Source of the DNA: CAVORB01 sp963736235
GTDB taxonomy: Bacteria > Pseudomonadota > Gammaproteobacteria > Chromatiales > Chromatiaceae
Direction of reading: 5' to 3'
Assembly (NCBI GenBank): GCA_963736235.1
Contig: CAVTOR010000010.1
Location: 1 to 26,072, forward strand
DNA length: 26,072 nucleotides
Shown: positions 8,016-16,940 of the stretch, in pieces
Position numbering within the stretch: the first letter of the stretch is position 1
How the letters are laid out: every line of letters begins with the position of its first letter
Notes under the pieces: model-generated
Seen by the model: only the letters and a program-made list of their open reading frames with translations
Told to the model about the DNA's origin: nothing
The model's database searches: none
Position numbers and translations under genes: made by a program

Positions 8016-8690
8016 ATGCGGACCACCATCGTCTTCGACGTAAACGAGACATTGCTCGACCTGAGTGCCCTCGACAGCCTGTTTGCGGAACATTTCGGCG
8101 ACGCTGCCGTTCGGCACTCGTGGTTCACACAAGTGCTTCAATCGGCACTGCTATCCAACATCCTGGGGGAATATCGCGATTTCGGCGTCATGGCAGCCGC
8201 GGCCCTGGAGATGGTCGCGGCAAGGTCAGCGATTACGTTGAGTGCGGAGGCGAGCCGGGAGATCCTTGGCGGTATGAGAACTTTGCCGGCACATCCCGAG
8301 GCCCGCGATGCGATCGTTCGCCTGAAGCAGTCGGGTTGCCGTCTGGCTACCCTGACGAACTCGTCCCCCGCCATGGTTCACGATCAGCTCAGAAGCTCAG
8401 GCCTGGTCGATCTCTTCGACGCCAGCATCTCCGTGGACAGGGTCCGCTGCTTCAAGCCGGCCCGCGTCGTCTACGAGATGGCGGCGGCGGAGCTTGGCGA
8501 GGACGCGGATAACCTCTGGCTCGTCGCGGCGCACAACTGGGACACGACCGGAGCGTTGCGTGCCGGCTGGAAGGCCGCCTTTGTGCAGCGCTCCGGGATG
8601 GTGCTTGGCCCCTTGGACAGGACCCCACAAGTGATCGGTCGCGACCTCAGCGACGTTGCGGATACGCTGATCACGACCATTGAACGGTGA
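8016..8690 (+). CDS. Haloacid dehalogenase type II (HAD superfamily)
   Basis: Cytoplasmic hydrolase of the HAD superfamily, resembling L-2-haloacid dehalogenases. The nucleophile motif VFDVNETLLDL (D8 from the chosen start), the LATLTNSSP motif, the lysine of RCFKPARVVYEMAA and the AAHNWDTTGALRAG acidic motif appear in the correct order. I prefer the ATG at 8016 to the one at 7983, since the family begins just before the nucleophile. The 224-aa length matches. The real substrate cannot be told from sequence. Its stop overlaps the start of the next small gene, suggesting an operon. Confidence 0.88.
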   Translation: MRTTIVFDVNETLLDLSALDSLFAEHFGDAAVRHSWFTQVLQSALLSNILGEYRDFGVMAAAALEMVAARSAITLSAEASREILGGMRTLPAHPEARDAIVRLKQSGCRLATLTNSSPAMVHDQLRSSGLVDLFDASISVDRVRCFKPARVVYEMAAAELGEDADNLWLVAAHNWDTTGALRAGWKAAFVQRSGMVLGPLDRTPQVIGRDLSDVADTLITTIER

Positions 8691-8959
8691 TGCCTGTTGC
8701 TCGCCACATTGTGTCGCGCGACGTCTGGCTGAACGGCACGTCAGGGCGGTTGGACCGGCCCATGTTCATGCGCCGGAACTTGGCGCTGGCGGAACTGGCC
8801 ATGAGTCCCGTGATCCCTCGATTGGAGGCGGGAGAGACGGCCGTGGTCGACGCCGGCAGCCGCTTCGTCGCCCGCGGCGGTTCGTGGCAGCCGACGCCGG
8901 CGCAGGAACGGGAGATCCTGCGCGCCGCGCTCGATGAGACGCCGTGCAAGCGGCTCTGA
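8690..8959 (+). CDS. Small hypothetical protein
   Basis: An 89-90 aa reading frame, starting at the GTG at 8687 or the ATG at 8690 and overlapping the HAD stop. It includes VSRDVWLNGTSGRLDRPMF, RLEAGETAVVDAGSRFVARG and QEREILRAALDE. I do not recognise the family. The last motif recurs in another small frame at about 9960-10010 (HEREILRAALGE), which supports it being a real conserved element. Overlap with the upstream gene suggests co-expression. Confidence 0.55.
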   Translation: MPVARHIVSRDVWLNGTSGRLDRPMFMRRNLALAELAMSPVIPRLEAGETAVVDAGSRFVARGGSWQPTPAQEREILRAALDETPCKRL

Positions 8960-9038
8960 CGTCGCCGGGCGCCAGCATAGCCAGCGTGGCGGGCACAACG
9001 GGCGCGTCTGTCGGCCGCCGATCGGGTGTTCTCCGAAC

Positions 9039-9482
9039 ATGTTGATCCGGGACGTCAGACCGGAAGACACCGAGTCCTGGCTCGTCATGCGCGTGGCGTT
9101 GTGGCCCGAGACGGATGAACCACAGCACCGCAGGGAAATGGCCATGATGCTGTCCGATGACGAACGGTTCGCGGTCCTCGGCTGCCAGGACCCGCGCGGG
9201 GAATTGGCCGGCTTCGCGGAGGTATCGCTGCGGGCCTGGGCCGAAGGCTGTGAGTCCTCCCCCGTGGGTTACTTGGAAGGCTGGTACGTCGCGGAGCATG
9301 CCCGGCGGCAGGGGATCGGCGGCGGGCTCGTCGCCGCCGCGGAGGACTGGGCGCGCTCGCGCGGCTGCACCGAGATGGCCTCGGACACGGAGCTCGCCAA
9401 TCGCGTCAGCGAGGCCGCTCACGTGCGCCTCGGCTACCAAGTCGCCGCCAGGGTCACCGCGTTCCGAAAGCGGCTGCCATGA
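9039..9482 (+). CDS. GNAT acetyltransferase, AAC(6')-like
   Basis: Acetyl-CoA-dependent N-acetyltransferase most like the aminoglycoside 6'-N-acetyltransferase group. From the ATG at 9039 the product is 147 aa. It begins with LIRDVRPEDTESWLVMRVALWPE and includes YLEGWYVAEHARRQGIGGGL (acetyl-CoA P-loop RRQGIGGG). It then shows AEDWARSRGCTEMASDTE and a closing RLGYQVAARVTAFRKRL, all features of AAC(6')-I proteins. A longer frame from 8934 adds 35 residues unlike the family. The stop overlaps the start of a 56-aa membrane protein gene. Whether it acetylates a drug or a cell metabolite is unknown; chromosomal homologues are often not resistance genes. Confidence 0.85.
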   Translation: MLIRDVRPEDTESWLVMRVALWPETDEPQHRREMAMMLSDDERFAVLGCQDPRGELAGFAEVSLRAWAEGCESSPVGYLEGWYVAEHARRQGIGGGLVAAAEDWARSRGCTEMASDTELANRVSEAAHVRLGYQVAARVTAFRKRLP

Positions 9483-9649
9483 CCGCGATCCTCCTGATGG
9501 CACTCCTGCTGCTCGCCTCGGTCGCCGCCTGTCGCGTGATCGCCAAACGACGTGGGCGCAACCCGGTCTTCTGGGGCGTGATGGGGCTGCTGTTCGGTCC
9601 CCTGGCGATCCCCTTCGCCGTCGCGGCAAGGCTAAAGCGCCGAGAATAG
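9479..9649 (+). CDS. 56-aa predicted membrane protein
   Basis: A short frame starting with the ATG that overlaps the acetyltransferase stop (ATGA) and ending at the TAG at 9647-9649. It has two hydrophobic segments (TAILLMALLLLASVAAC and FWGVMGLLFGPLAIPFAVAA) separated by a basic turn (KRRGRNP), and a basic tail. This is the pattern of small two-helix inner-membrane proteins. The tight overlap with the gene upstream supports translation. Function unknown. Confidence 0.6.
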   Translation: MTAILLMALLLLASVAACRVIAKRRGRNPVFWGVMGLLFGPLAIPFAVAARLKRRE

Positions 9650-9740
9650 ACGCTGGCTCGGGTGCCACTACTCGGCTCGGATGCCAGGCGGCCAGTCGAA
9701 GGTCCGGCCTCAGAGGTCCGGATCCGTTGACCTCCTCAAA

Positions 9741-9875
9741 TCATGCATCGTGCTTGTTCATCACCCCTTTGATTGTGGCGACGGCCCTGTCCTGCAGAGA
9801 CTTGGCCCAGGCCGGCTGCGGCAGGTTCCAGCCGATCAGGATGCCGACGCAAATCCAGAAGACGGTTGACCACAT
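9741..9875 (-). CDS. 44-aa single-helix membrane/exported small protein
   Basis: A minus-strand frame that reads MWSTVFWICVGILIGWNLPQ, then PAWAKSLQDRAVATIKGVMN and a short KHDA tail, ending at the TGA at 9741-9743. The hydrophobic N-terminal helix ends in a PxPAWA-like signature, followed by an amphipathic basic tail. I recall similar tiny proteins in other proteobacteria, but that recollection is unchecked. It lies alone on the minus strand between plus-strand genes. Confidence 0.6.
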   Translation of the reverse strand: MWSTVFWICVGILIGWNLPQPAWAKSLQDRAVATIKGVMNKHDA

Positions 9876-10098
9876 GGCTGGCTCCGAGACGCCTCGATGT
9901 CCGCAACGTTGGTGCGATTATGGCGCAGAAGGATTCGCCTTCGAATCGCGGTTTCATGAACACGAGCGGGAAATCCTGCGCGCGGCCCTCGGCGAGTTGA
10001 AATGGGAACGTCTATCGTGTGGTTGTCCGGTCGAGATGGGGGTGTACAGTGTCGCAGACGCACTCGCGAGCGCAGGGCGGACGCAGGATGAGAAGTAA
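9874..10098 (+). CDS. Small hypothetical frame sharing a motif with the 90-aa protein
   Basis: A plus-strand frame of about 74 codons ending at the TAA at 10096-10098. It contains FHEHEREILRAALGELKWER, close to QEREILRAALDETPCKRL at the end of the gene at 8690-8959. The rest does not align by eye. It may be a diverged or truncated relative, possibly a remnant. Its start is uncertain and overlaps the start of the divergent 44-aa gene by two bases. Confidence 0.3.
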   Translation: MAGSETPRCPQRWCDYGAEGFAFESRFHEHEREILRAALGELKWERLSCGCPVEMGVYSVADALASAGRTQDEK

Positions 10099-10173
10099 AC
10101 ATGAAGCTCGGGGCCGCGAGACCGATGTAAGCCTGTCTCGATTGCACGGGAGCCAGGACCGTTCGGGGGTAAG

Positions 10174-10803
10174 ATGAAGCTACTGGTATTCGGGTCGACA
10201 GGCGGCACAGGACGTGAGCTGGTCAAGCAGGCCCTCGAGCAGGGCCACGAGGTCACGGCCTTCGCCCGCAACCCGGACAAGCTCGGTGATTTGACGCCGC
10301 CGAGCTTGCATGTGGTTCGCGGCGACGTGCTGGATCCGGCGGCCGTGGAGAAGGACGTTAACGGGCACGACGCCGTGTTGTGCGCCATCGGTACAGGCGC
10401 CGGGCGGAGCACGCTGCGCGAGGAGGGGACGCGCAACATCGTCCGGGCGATGGAGAAGGCCGGCGTGCAGCGTCTGATCTGCCAGTCCTCCATGGGTGTC
10501 GGTGACAGTCGCGCCAACCTCGGTTTCCTCACCAAGTACGTGATCGTCCCGGTCTTCCTGCGCCATGCCTTCGCGGACCATGAGCGCCAGGAGGCAGTCG
10601 TGAAGGAAAGCACCTTGGACTGGATCATCGTCCGACCTCCTCACCTGAAGTACGGTCCACGGACGGGAACCTACCGGCACGGCTTTCCCACGACGGATAC
10701 GGGGATCCAGGGAAAGATTTCCCGGGCCGATGTCGCTGACTTCATGTTGAAGCAACTGGCCGACACTACCTACCTTCATCAGACGCCTGGGGTGTCGTAT
10801 TAG
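10174..10803 (+). CDS. NAD(P)-binding oxidoreductase, NmrA/SDR-like
   Basis: A 209-aa Rossmann-fold protein of the atypical short-chain dehydrogenase (NAD(P)H-binding, NmrA-like) group. The nucleotide-binding motif VFGSTGGTGRELVKQAL is at the N terminus, HVVRGDVLDPAAVEKDV follows, and the region RLICQSSMGVGDSR replaces the classical active site. A substrate-side segment DWIIVRPPHLKYGP precedes the end. A purine-rich GGGGGT lies just before the ATG at 10174. The substrate is unknown. It is probably cytoplasmic. Confidence 0.85.
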   Translation: MKLLVFGSTGGTGRELVKQALEQGHEVTAFARNPDKLGDLTPPSLHVVRGDVLDPAAVEKDVNGHDAVLCAIGTGAGRSTLREEGTRNIVRAMEKAGVQRLICQSSMGVGDSRANLGFLTKYVIVPVFLRHAFADHERQEAVVKESTLDWIIVRPPHLKYGPRTGTYRHGFPTTDTGIQGKISRADVADFMLKQLADTTYLHQTPGVSY

Positions 10804-10892
10804 ACGGATGCAATTCCCCGATACGGTCGCAGCGAACGGACGGCTCAGTCAAAGCGGGCTGCCTGCCGCGGCGCCGCGTTGAGTTGCTGTGG

Positions 10893-11858
10893 ATGAAGAG
10901 AAAGGCGAAGCGCTGGCTGGGCGTGGGGGCGCTGATCGTGGTTGCCGGGTTCGCCGGGCTGAACGCCTTGGCCTACAGTCATGCTGAGGCCATGCTGCGT
11001 TTCTCGGATGGCGGCCTGCGCACCACGACGCCGGAACGGCTCGGTCTGCTTTCCCGCGTGAGGGTGCTCCTCACCGCCGTGAATATTCCAAGACCCGGAA
11101 GTCATGGACTTCCCTCGGAACTTGCTCCGGATTGCCGGGCGCTTTCCATCCCCGGACCGCGCGGCGTCACGCTCGCGTCCTGGTACTGCAATCGCGGCAA
11201 TGGAACACCGTTAATCATCCTCTTCCACGGCTATTCCGCGGAGAAGACCTCACTCTTGGTGGAGGCGAGGGCGTTCCTCGATCTCGGTGCGTCCGTGCTG
11301 CTCGTCGATTTCAGGGGCTCGGGCGGATCGTCGGAACCCTACACGACCGTCGGGGTACACGAGGCGGAAGACGTCGCCGCCGCCGTGCGCTATATCCGAG
11401 CAAAACTATCGCATGACAACGTCTTCCTCTTCGGCCGGAGCATGGGCGCCGCGGCCATCCTGAGGGCCGTCCACGCGCACGGCATCCATCCGGATGGGGT
11501 GATGCTGGAAGCGGTGTTCGACACCCTGCTCGATGCGGTGCGACATCGCTTCCGCGCCATGAAGGTCCCCGCGTTTCCGAGCGCGGAGCTCCTGGTCTTC
11601 TGGGGTGGGCGGCAGTGGGGGTTCAATGGCTTCGAGCACAAGCCGCTCGCGTACGCCGCTTCTGTTCGTTGTCCGGTCCTGCTCATGCATGGCGCCCGCG
11701 ATCCCCGGGTCACTCTGACCGAGGCGCGTCGGGTGTTCGAGGCCATTCCCGCCACCAAGGAGCTCGTGATCTTCCAGCAGAGCGGGCACGAATCCTACTT
11801 GTCGAAGAACGCCGGGCGGTGGCGAAGCGCTGTCGAGCGGTTCATCAAGCGCACATGA
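10893..11858 (+). CDS. Alpha/beta hydrolase with N-terminal membrane anchor
   Basis: A serine hydrolase of the alpha/beta fold, about 321 aa from the ATG at 10893 (an upstream TTG at 10884 is in frame but less likely). A basic start and a hydrophobic helix (WLGVGALIVVAGFAGLNALA) anchor it to the inner membrane. Visible motifs are IILFHGYSAEKTS (oxyanion region), LLVDFRGSGGSS, FLFGRSMGAAAIL (nucleophile serine in GRSMG), MHGARDPRVT (acid) and QSGHESYL (histidine), so the triad is complete. The stop overlaps the next gene (ATGA). Substrate unknown. Confidence 0.88.
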   Translation: MKRKAKRWLGVGALIVVAGFAGLNALAYSHAEAMLRFSDGGLRTTTPERLGLLSRVRVLLTAVNIPRPGSHGLPSELAPDCRALSIPGPRGVTLASWYCNRGNGTPLIILFHGYSAEKTSLLVEARAFLDLGASVLLVDFRGSGGSSEPYTTVGVHEAEDVAAAVRYIRAKLSHDNVFLFGRSMGAAAILRAVHAHGIHPDGVMLEAVFDTLLDAVRHRFRAMKVPAFPSAELLVFWGGRQWGFNGFEHKPLAYAASVRCPVLLMHGARDPRVTLTEARRVFEAIPATKELVIFQQSGHESYLSKNAGRWRSAVERFIKRT

Positions 11859-12537
11859 GAGTCTGCATCGTTGGGGCCTCCGGTAAGCTCGGGCAGTACA
11901 TGGTGCGGCACGCGCTGGACCGCGGCTACGAGGTCGTCGGCGTGTGCCGTGAGCAGAGCGTCGGCAAGCTCGACGCGTTCGCGGGGCGCATCACCATCGT
12001 TCCGGGAGCGACGGACGACCGCGCGGTGATCGAGAAGGCGGTTGCGGGCTGCGACGGGGTCCTGACCGTCTTGGTCCCCTGGGGCGTCCAGAACTACTCA
12101 TCGGGGACGGCGCAGGCGGTGCTCGACTATGCGCCGCCGGGCGCGCGTCTCGTGTTCTCCTGCGGATGGCACATCACCCGCGATGGGCAGGACCTGTACT
12201 CGCGCAGGTTCAAATGGTTCGTGGCGGCCTTCGGCTGGATCGCGCGGCTCTTCCGTGTCGCGGACCTCGACGATCAGGTCGAAGCCTGCCGGCGCGTGTT
12301 TGCCAGCGACACACGGTGGACGGTCGTGCGCGGAAGTGATCTGGAAGAGGGGGAGAGTCAGGGCTTGCCCGTGTGGAGCCGGCACGTCGGCGACCCTATC
12401 TCGCGAGCAACATCACCCGCCGCGTGGACTTCGCCCTGTTCATGGTGGAGGCGCTGGAGAACGACGAACTGGTTCACGAGGCCCCGGCAATCGTCGGCTG
12501 CCAGACACCCTCGGCGCTCGCGCACGCGGCGGACTGA
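11855..12537 (+). pseudogene. NmrA-like NAD(P)-binding protein, frameshifted near the C terminus
   Basis: A second Rossmann-fold protein, starting at the ATG that overlaps the hydrolase stop. The N terminus RVCIVGASGKLGQYMVRHAL is a typical dinucleotide-binding motif, and coding is good up to WSRHVGDP near 12394. There the frame is lost, as if one base were missing. It resumes in the next frame as LASNITRRVDFALFMVEALE, then NDELVHEAPAIVGCQTPSAL, ending at the TGA at 12535-12537. The conserved continuation suggests a very recent mutation or a sequencing error. If repaired, the product would be about 227 aa and intact. Confidence 0.75.
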
Positions 12538-13135
12538 TCGCCGGAGTTTAGAAAAGCATCAGCTTCCAGCGAGCGATGCAGCTGGCGCTGATGGCATCAG
12601 GTCGGTAACGCAGCCAAGCCGTGCCATCGTAGGTCTGCAAGACGCTGATAGCCGTCATTCGGTCACCCGACGCCTGCGCGGGTTGCGCCCCGCCCAACAG
12701 GCGGGGTAGGCACATGCCTGGGATGTCGGAAGTCAGACGGACAGCGGACGGTCGGGTTCGCGTATGAGTTCCCTTGGCTGAAGGTTACCGGCCCGCACTT
12801 GGAGCAAACCCTTAGATCGCCCAGGAAGGCAAGCCTTCAAACCCCAACACTGCGAGCACGCGATCTGGTACTCGGGGGTAGCAGCCCGGCCAAGTGCATT
12901 TTAGAAAACTATAATATTGGTAAGTCTTCGAACCCGACTGCGAGAAAGAGTCCAGGAGCTTCCGGTTAGGTTCCACCGAGAAGCGAAACGCAGTCGGAGC
13001 GGATTCTCAGTTGCTGGCCGTCTGGTGAGACCCAGGAAAGGCCAAGGCGTCACTGGGCATTGGGCACGGCGTTAACCCTTAGCCAGCCGCTGCGGTCGGC
13101 CCGCAGCGTGTGCGGATGCCCGGTCCAACGAGGGA
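12538..13135. other. Gene-free stretch before the RND permease
   Basis: About 600 bp without a convincing gene on either strand. A GC-rich hairpin at 12688-12706 (CCCCGCC, loop CAACA, GGCGGGG) lacks a T-run. An AT-rich patch at 12893-12920 contains TATAAT at 12910-12915, without a matching upstream -35 box. The stretch from about 12760 to 13130 has the look of structured or decayed DNA, but I cannot name it. No adaptor-protein remnant for the RND pump was recognised. Confidence 0.4.
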
Positions 13136-16100
13136 ATGTCAAGCGGGGTTACTCGCATCATGGCGCGGATACCGCATCACCGCCCGAAGCATCGCTCGCG
13201 ACGCCCGGCCGCCTATCACCTGCCACCGCCGACGCTGGAGCGTGCGCCACTGGGACTGGCCGGCAATCTCGCTCGGCTGTTTATCGACTCGCCACTCACG
13301 CCGTTGCTGATGATGGCAACCCTCGTCATCGGCGTCATCGGGCTGTTCGTGACACCGCGGCAAGAAGACCCTCAGATCTCCGTGCCCATGATCGACATCT
13401 TTTTCGACTATCCGGGCGCGTCCGCCGAGCAGGTCGAAAACCTCGCCATCCGCCCACTGGAGCGGATGATGAGCGAGATCGACGGGATCAAGCATATCTA
13501 CTCCGCCGCCGAGCGCGAGCGCGGGATGGTCATCGTGCGCTTCAAGGTCGGAGAGCCACTCGGTCCCGCCATCGTCAAGGTCCACGACAAGCTGCAGAGT
13601 AACCTCGACAAGATCCCTCCAGGGGTTTCGATGCCTCTCGTGCAACCGAAAAGCGTAGACGACGTGCCGGTGGTCACAGCAACCCTCTGGTCAACGGTGC
13701 TCGACGACAGTGACCTGCGCGACCTCGCCAACGATGTCCTGCAGCGTCTGCAGGAGGTGACGGACACCGGTCCCGGGTTCGTCGTCGGCGGCCAGCGCAA
13801 GCAGATCCGAATCGAGGTGCACCCAGAGCGTCTGTCCGGTTACGGGGTGAGCCTCGAAGATGTCGCTGAGACTGTGCGCCAAGCCAACCTGGAGCGTGGC
13901 GCAGGTACCCTGGAGTCGGGCGACCGCCTGCTCAGGGTGAGCACCGGGGGGTATCTGCATACCGCCGAGGACGTTGCCAGACTCGTGGTCGGCAGCCAGT
14001 ACGGCATGCCCATCTATGTCCACGACGTCGCCCGGGTGTTCGAGGGGCCCGAGGAGGTCAGCCAACTGGTCGCCTACCATAGGGGGCCCGCAGCTCCGGA
14101 AGGCATGCCGACCACGGACATGGCCGCCGCTGTGACCGTCGCCATCGCCAAGAAAGAGGGGACCAACGGTGTTGCCGTAGCCGACGCGATCCTCGCGAGG
14201 CTTGAAAGCTTGAAGGGGACCCTGATCCCGGAAGATGTTCAGGTCAGCGTAACCCGCAACTACGGCAAGACCGCCAACGACAAGGTCAACGAGCTGCTGT
14301 CCGCCCTGCTCGAGGCTGCTCTCGCCGTCAGCATCATCTCCTGGATTACCATCGGGCGGCGTGCGGCTTCGGTGGTCATCATCGTCATCCCACTCGTGAT
14401 CCTGATCACCGTCTGGTCGGCCTGGGCGCTCAACTACACCATCGATCGGGTGAGCCTGTTCGCCCTGGTGTTCTCCATCGGCATCCTCGTCGATGACGCC
14501 ACCGTGGTGACCGAGAACATCTTCCGACGCTGGCTGCTGGAGGGACGCACCAGCATCGAGGTGGCGGTGGACGCCGTGCGCGAGGTTGGTAATCCAACCA
14601 TCATCGCCACGCTGACCGTGCTTGCCGCTCTTCTGCCGATGGGGTTTGTCAGCGGCATGATGGGACCCTACATGCGGCCCATCCCCGTGCTCGGCTCGGT
14701 CGCTATGGGCTTCTCCCTGTTCGCCGCCTTCGTTTTCACCCCTTGGTGCTCCTACAAGTTTCGCCCGCGTCTGGAAGCGCTGAAACGCGCCGAGGCGCGC
14801 GAACAGCGCACCCAGGAGATCATCGGCAACATCTACCGGCCGATTGTCTCGCCTTTCATCCGCAGTCGACCGCTCGCTTGGGTGCTGCTGGCCGGCATCA
14901 TCGTGGCCTTCCTGCTCGCCTGCACGATGTTCTACACCAAGGCGGTGACGGTGAAGATGCTGCCCTTCGACAACAAGCCGGAATTCAACGTGGTGGTCAA
15001 CCTGCCGGAGGGGACGGCGCTTCCGGTCACCGCCAATGTCACCCGACGTCTCGCCGACGCCCTTCGTCAGCTGCCGGAGGTCACCGCCCTGCAGTCCTAC
15101 GTTGGCACCGCTTCTCCTTTCAACTTCAATGGACTGGTGCGCCACTACTATCTGCGCGGCGAAGCCTGGGAGGGCGACATCCAGGTCATGCTGCTCGATA
15201 AGGGCGAACGCGAGCACAGCAGTCACGCGATCGCCAGTGCGGCGCGCGAACTGCTGACCCCCATCGCGAAGGATCTCGGGGCCCGAATCGCGGTGGTGGA
15301 GATGCCCCCGGGACCGCCAGTTCTGCAGACCGTCGTCGCCGAGATCTACGGACCGGATCCCGAAACGCGCCGCCAAGTCGCCGAGGATGTCACGCGCATG
15401 TTCGAGGAGGTCCCGAACCTGGTCGATGTAGACAACTACATGAGCGCGCCGCATGCGCGCTGGCGCTTCGAGGTCGATACCGAGAAGGCGACCCGTCGCG
15501 GCATCAGCGTGGACACGATCAACCGCAATCTGGCCATGGCCATGGGTGGCTATCAGCTCGGCGATGTCAAACGGGGCACCGTGCTGGAGCCGGTGAACAT
15601 TGTGCTTGAACTGCCACTCGGACTGCGTGCCTCCACCAGCGCGCTCGGCCACCTGCCGGTCCCGGCTGCCGACGGAAGTATGGTTCCCTTGGCCGAGCTC
15701 GGACAGTTCGAGAAGGTTCCCGAGGACCCGATCATCTACCACACCGACCTGCGGCCCATGGAGTATGTCGTGGGGGAGATGGCGGGCCGCCTAGGCGCTC
15801 CCATCTACGGCATGTTGGGTGTGGGCGAGCGCTTGGCGGACTACCAGACACCGGACGGCGTCTCCATGGCGGGAACTTTGACCGGACCGCCGCAGGACAG
15901 GGGCGTGTCGGGCTTCGAGTGGACGGGCGAGTGGACGGTGACCTATGAGACGTTCCGCGATTTGGGGCTGGCCTTTGCCGCCGCCTTGGTCCTGATCTAC
16001 ATCCTGCTGGTGATTGAGTTTGGAGACTTCCTGATACCCGCCACCGTGATGCTGCCGATTCCCCTCACGGTTATCGGTATCGTCCCTGGCCACTGGCTGC

Positions 16101-16495
16101 TCGGCGCGGAGTTCACGGCGACCTCCATGATCGGCTTCATCGCCCTGGCCGGGATCGAGGTGCGCAACTCTATTCTGTTCGTCGACTTCGCCAAGAACGA
16201 GATGCATCGCGGACTATCGATCGAGGAGGCGGTGGTGCGCGCTGGGCAGATCCGCATGCGCCCGATCTGGGTCACGGACCTCACCATGATGGCCGGCGCG
16301 ACCGCTATCCTGTTCGACCCGATTTTCCAAGGCATGGCCATCTCGCTGCTATTCGGGGCTATTACCTCAGTGACCCTGACCATGCTCACCCTGCCGTTGC
16401 GTTGCATCGCCGCGCGCAGCGCCTTCTGCGAGCGCCCGTCGGAGGTTGCCGGCTCTGAGCAAGCGCCGGACGACCCGGGCTTGGCTCCATCCTAG
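13136..16495 (+). CDS. RND-superfamily efflux permease (HAE1/AcrB-like)
   Basis: Inner-membrane proton-driven efflux permease of the resistance-nodulation-division superfamily. The 1119-aa frame has the expected architecture. A first helix (LTPLLMMATLVIGVIGLFVT) is followed by a periplasmic porter domain beginning PRQEDPQISVPMIDIFFDYP. The TM4 motif FSIGILVDDATVVTENIF, with paired aspartates (about residues 452-453) for proton relay, is intact. A second half repeats the pattern. The terminal helices contain GFIALAGIEVRNSILFVDFA. The ATG at 13136 has GAGGGA only a few bases before it; the ATG at 13160 is an alternative, and the 40 or so basic residues at the N terminus are atypical. No periplasmic adaptor or outer-membrane channel gene is adjacent. 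Substrate unknown. Confidence 0.92.
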   Translation: MSSGVTRIMARIPHHRPKHRSRRPAAYHLPPPTLERAPLGLAGNLARLFIDSPLTPLLMMATLVIGVIGLFVTPRQEDPQISVPMIDIFFDYPGASAEQVENLAIRPLERMMSEIDGIKHIYSAAERERGMVIVRFKVGEPLGPAIVKVHDKLQSNLDKIPPGVSMPLVQPKSVDDVPVVTATLWSTVLDDSDLRDLANDVLQRLQEVTDTGPGFVVGGQRKQIRIEVHPERLSGYGVSLEDVAETVRQANLERGAGTLESGDRLLRVSTGGYLHTAEDVARLVVGSQYGMPIYVHDVARVFEGPEEVSQLVAYHRGPAAPEGMPTTDMAAAVTVAIAKKEGTNGVAVADAILARLESLKGTLIPEDVQVSVTRNYGKTANDKVNELLSALLEAALAVSIISWITIGRRAASVVIIVIPLVILITVWSAWALNYTIDRVSLFALVFSIGILVDDATVVTENIFRRWLLEGRTSIEVAVDAVREVGNPTIIATLTVLAALLPMGFVSGMMGPYMRPIPVLGSVAMGFSLFAAFVFTPWCSYKFRPRLEALKRAEAREQRTQEIIGNIYRPIVSPFIRSRPLAWVLLAGIIVAFLLACTMFYTKAVTVKMLPFDNKPEFNVVVNLPEGTALPVTANVTRRLADALRQLPEVTALQSYVGTASPFNFNGLVRHYYLRGEAWEGDIQVMLLDKGEREHSSHAIASAARELLTPIAKDLGARIAVVEMPPGPPVLQTVVAEIYGPDPETRRQVAEDVTRMFEEVPNLVDVDNYMSAPHARWRFEVDTEKATRRGISVDTINRNLAMAMGGYQLGDVKRGTVLEPVNIVLELPLGLRASTSALGHLPVPAADGSMVPLAELGQFEKVPEDPIIYHTDLRPMEYVVGEMAGRLGAPIYGMLGVGERLADYQTPDGVSMAGTLTGPPQDRGVSGFEWTGEWTVTYETFRDLGLAFAAALVLIYILLVIEFGDFLIPATVMLPIPLTVIGIVPGHWLLGAEFTATSMIGFIALAGIEVRNSILFVDFAKNEMHRGLSIEEAVVRAGQIRMRPIWVTDLTMMAGATAILFDPIFQGMAISLLFGAITSVTLTMLTLPLRCIAARSAFCERPSEVAGSEQAPDDPGLAPS

Positions 16496-16940
16496 ACTCC
16501 GCTCACACTGCAGAGGCAGCCATGGTCTGTTCCTGATGATATCGGCGCTGGGGATCACGGTTCCTGTCCGGCCGCCGGGGCCTCTCAGCCTGAAAGCCCT
16601 TGTCAGTTGGCGTTTGTCGACGCCTAGCCTCCAGCGGCATCCCTGCCGATGGTTGAGCGAAAAAGTCAGTCCGACGTCGATCTCGGATATTTCCTACAAA
16701 CCGCACAAAGCCCATGGTCTATAGGTAATGGTGAGGTCAGTGTGGACGCGGGGAATCACCGAAGGCGGAGGTCAACTTGGATGTGCTCACCCCGAGGTCG
16801 CTGCACTGACCGGGAGCAGATCGAAACCCAGCGCAAAACCTGATGGTCGCCAAAGCCTCTCGTCAGCCCTTCATTGCTGAGGGGGGAGGGCTGCGCAGTC
16901 AGCTGGGTTCCCGAGGAAGCCGCCAGCAGCGAGGAGTTCA
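16496..16940. other. Gene-free stretch before the DsrC-like gene
   Basis: About 445 bp without a recognisable gene. I searched by eye for a -24/-12 sigma-54 promoter (GG and GC ten bases apart, with TGGC and TTGC context) and found no good match. It presumably contains the promoter for the DsrC-like gene. Confidence 0.4.

Noticed and set aside
8934..9038. N-terminal extension of the acetyltransferase
   Set aside because: The 35 extra residues are unlike GNAT proteins. The ATG at 9039 begins exactly at the family N terminus.
12688..12706. GC-rich hairpin as a terminator
   Set aside because: The stem is good but no T-run follows on either strand.
12910..12915. TATAAT as the -10 box of an RND promoter
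   Set aside because: No acceptable -35 element at the right distance, and more than 220 bp from the start. A chance AT-rich match is plausible.
13691..15742. 683-codon open frame on the minus strand
   Set aside because: It is antisense to the RND permease, which has unmistakable family motifs throughout. Composition (His, Asp, Gly rich) is that of a GC-rich shadow frame.
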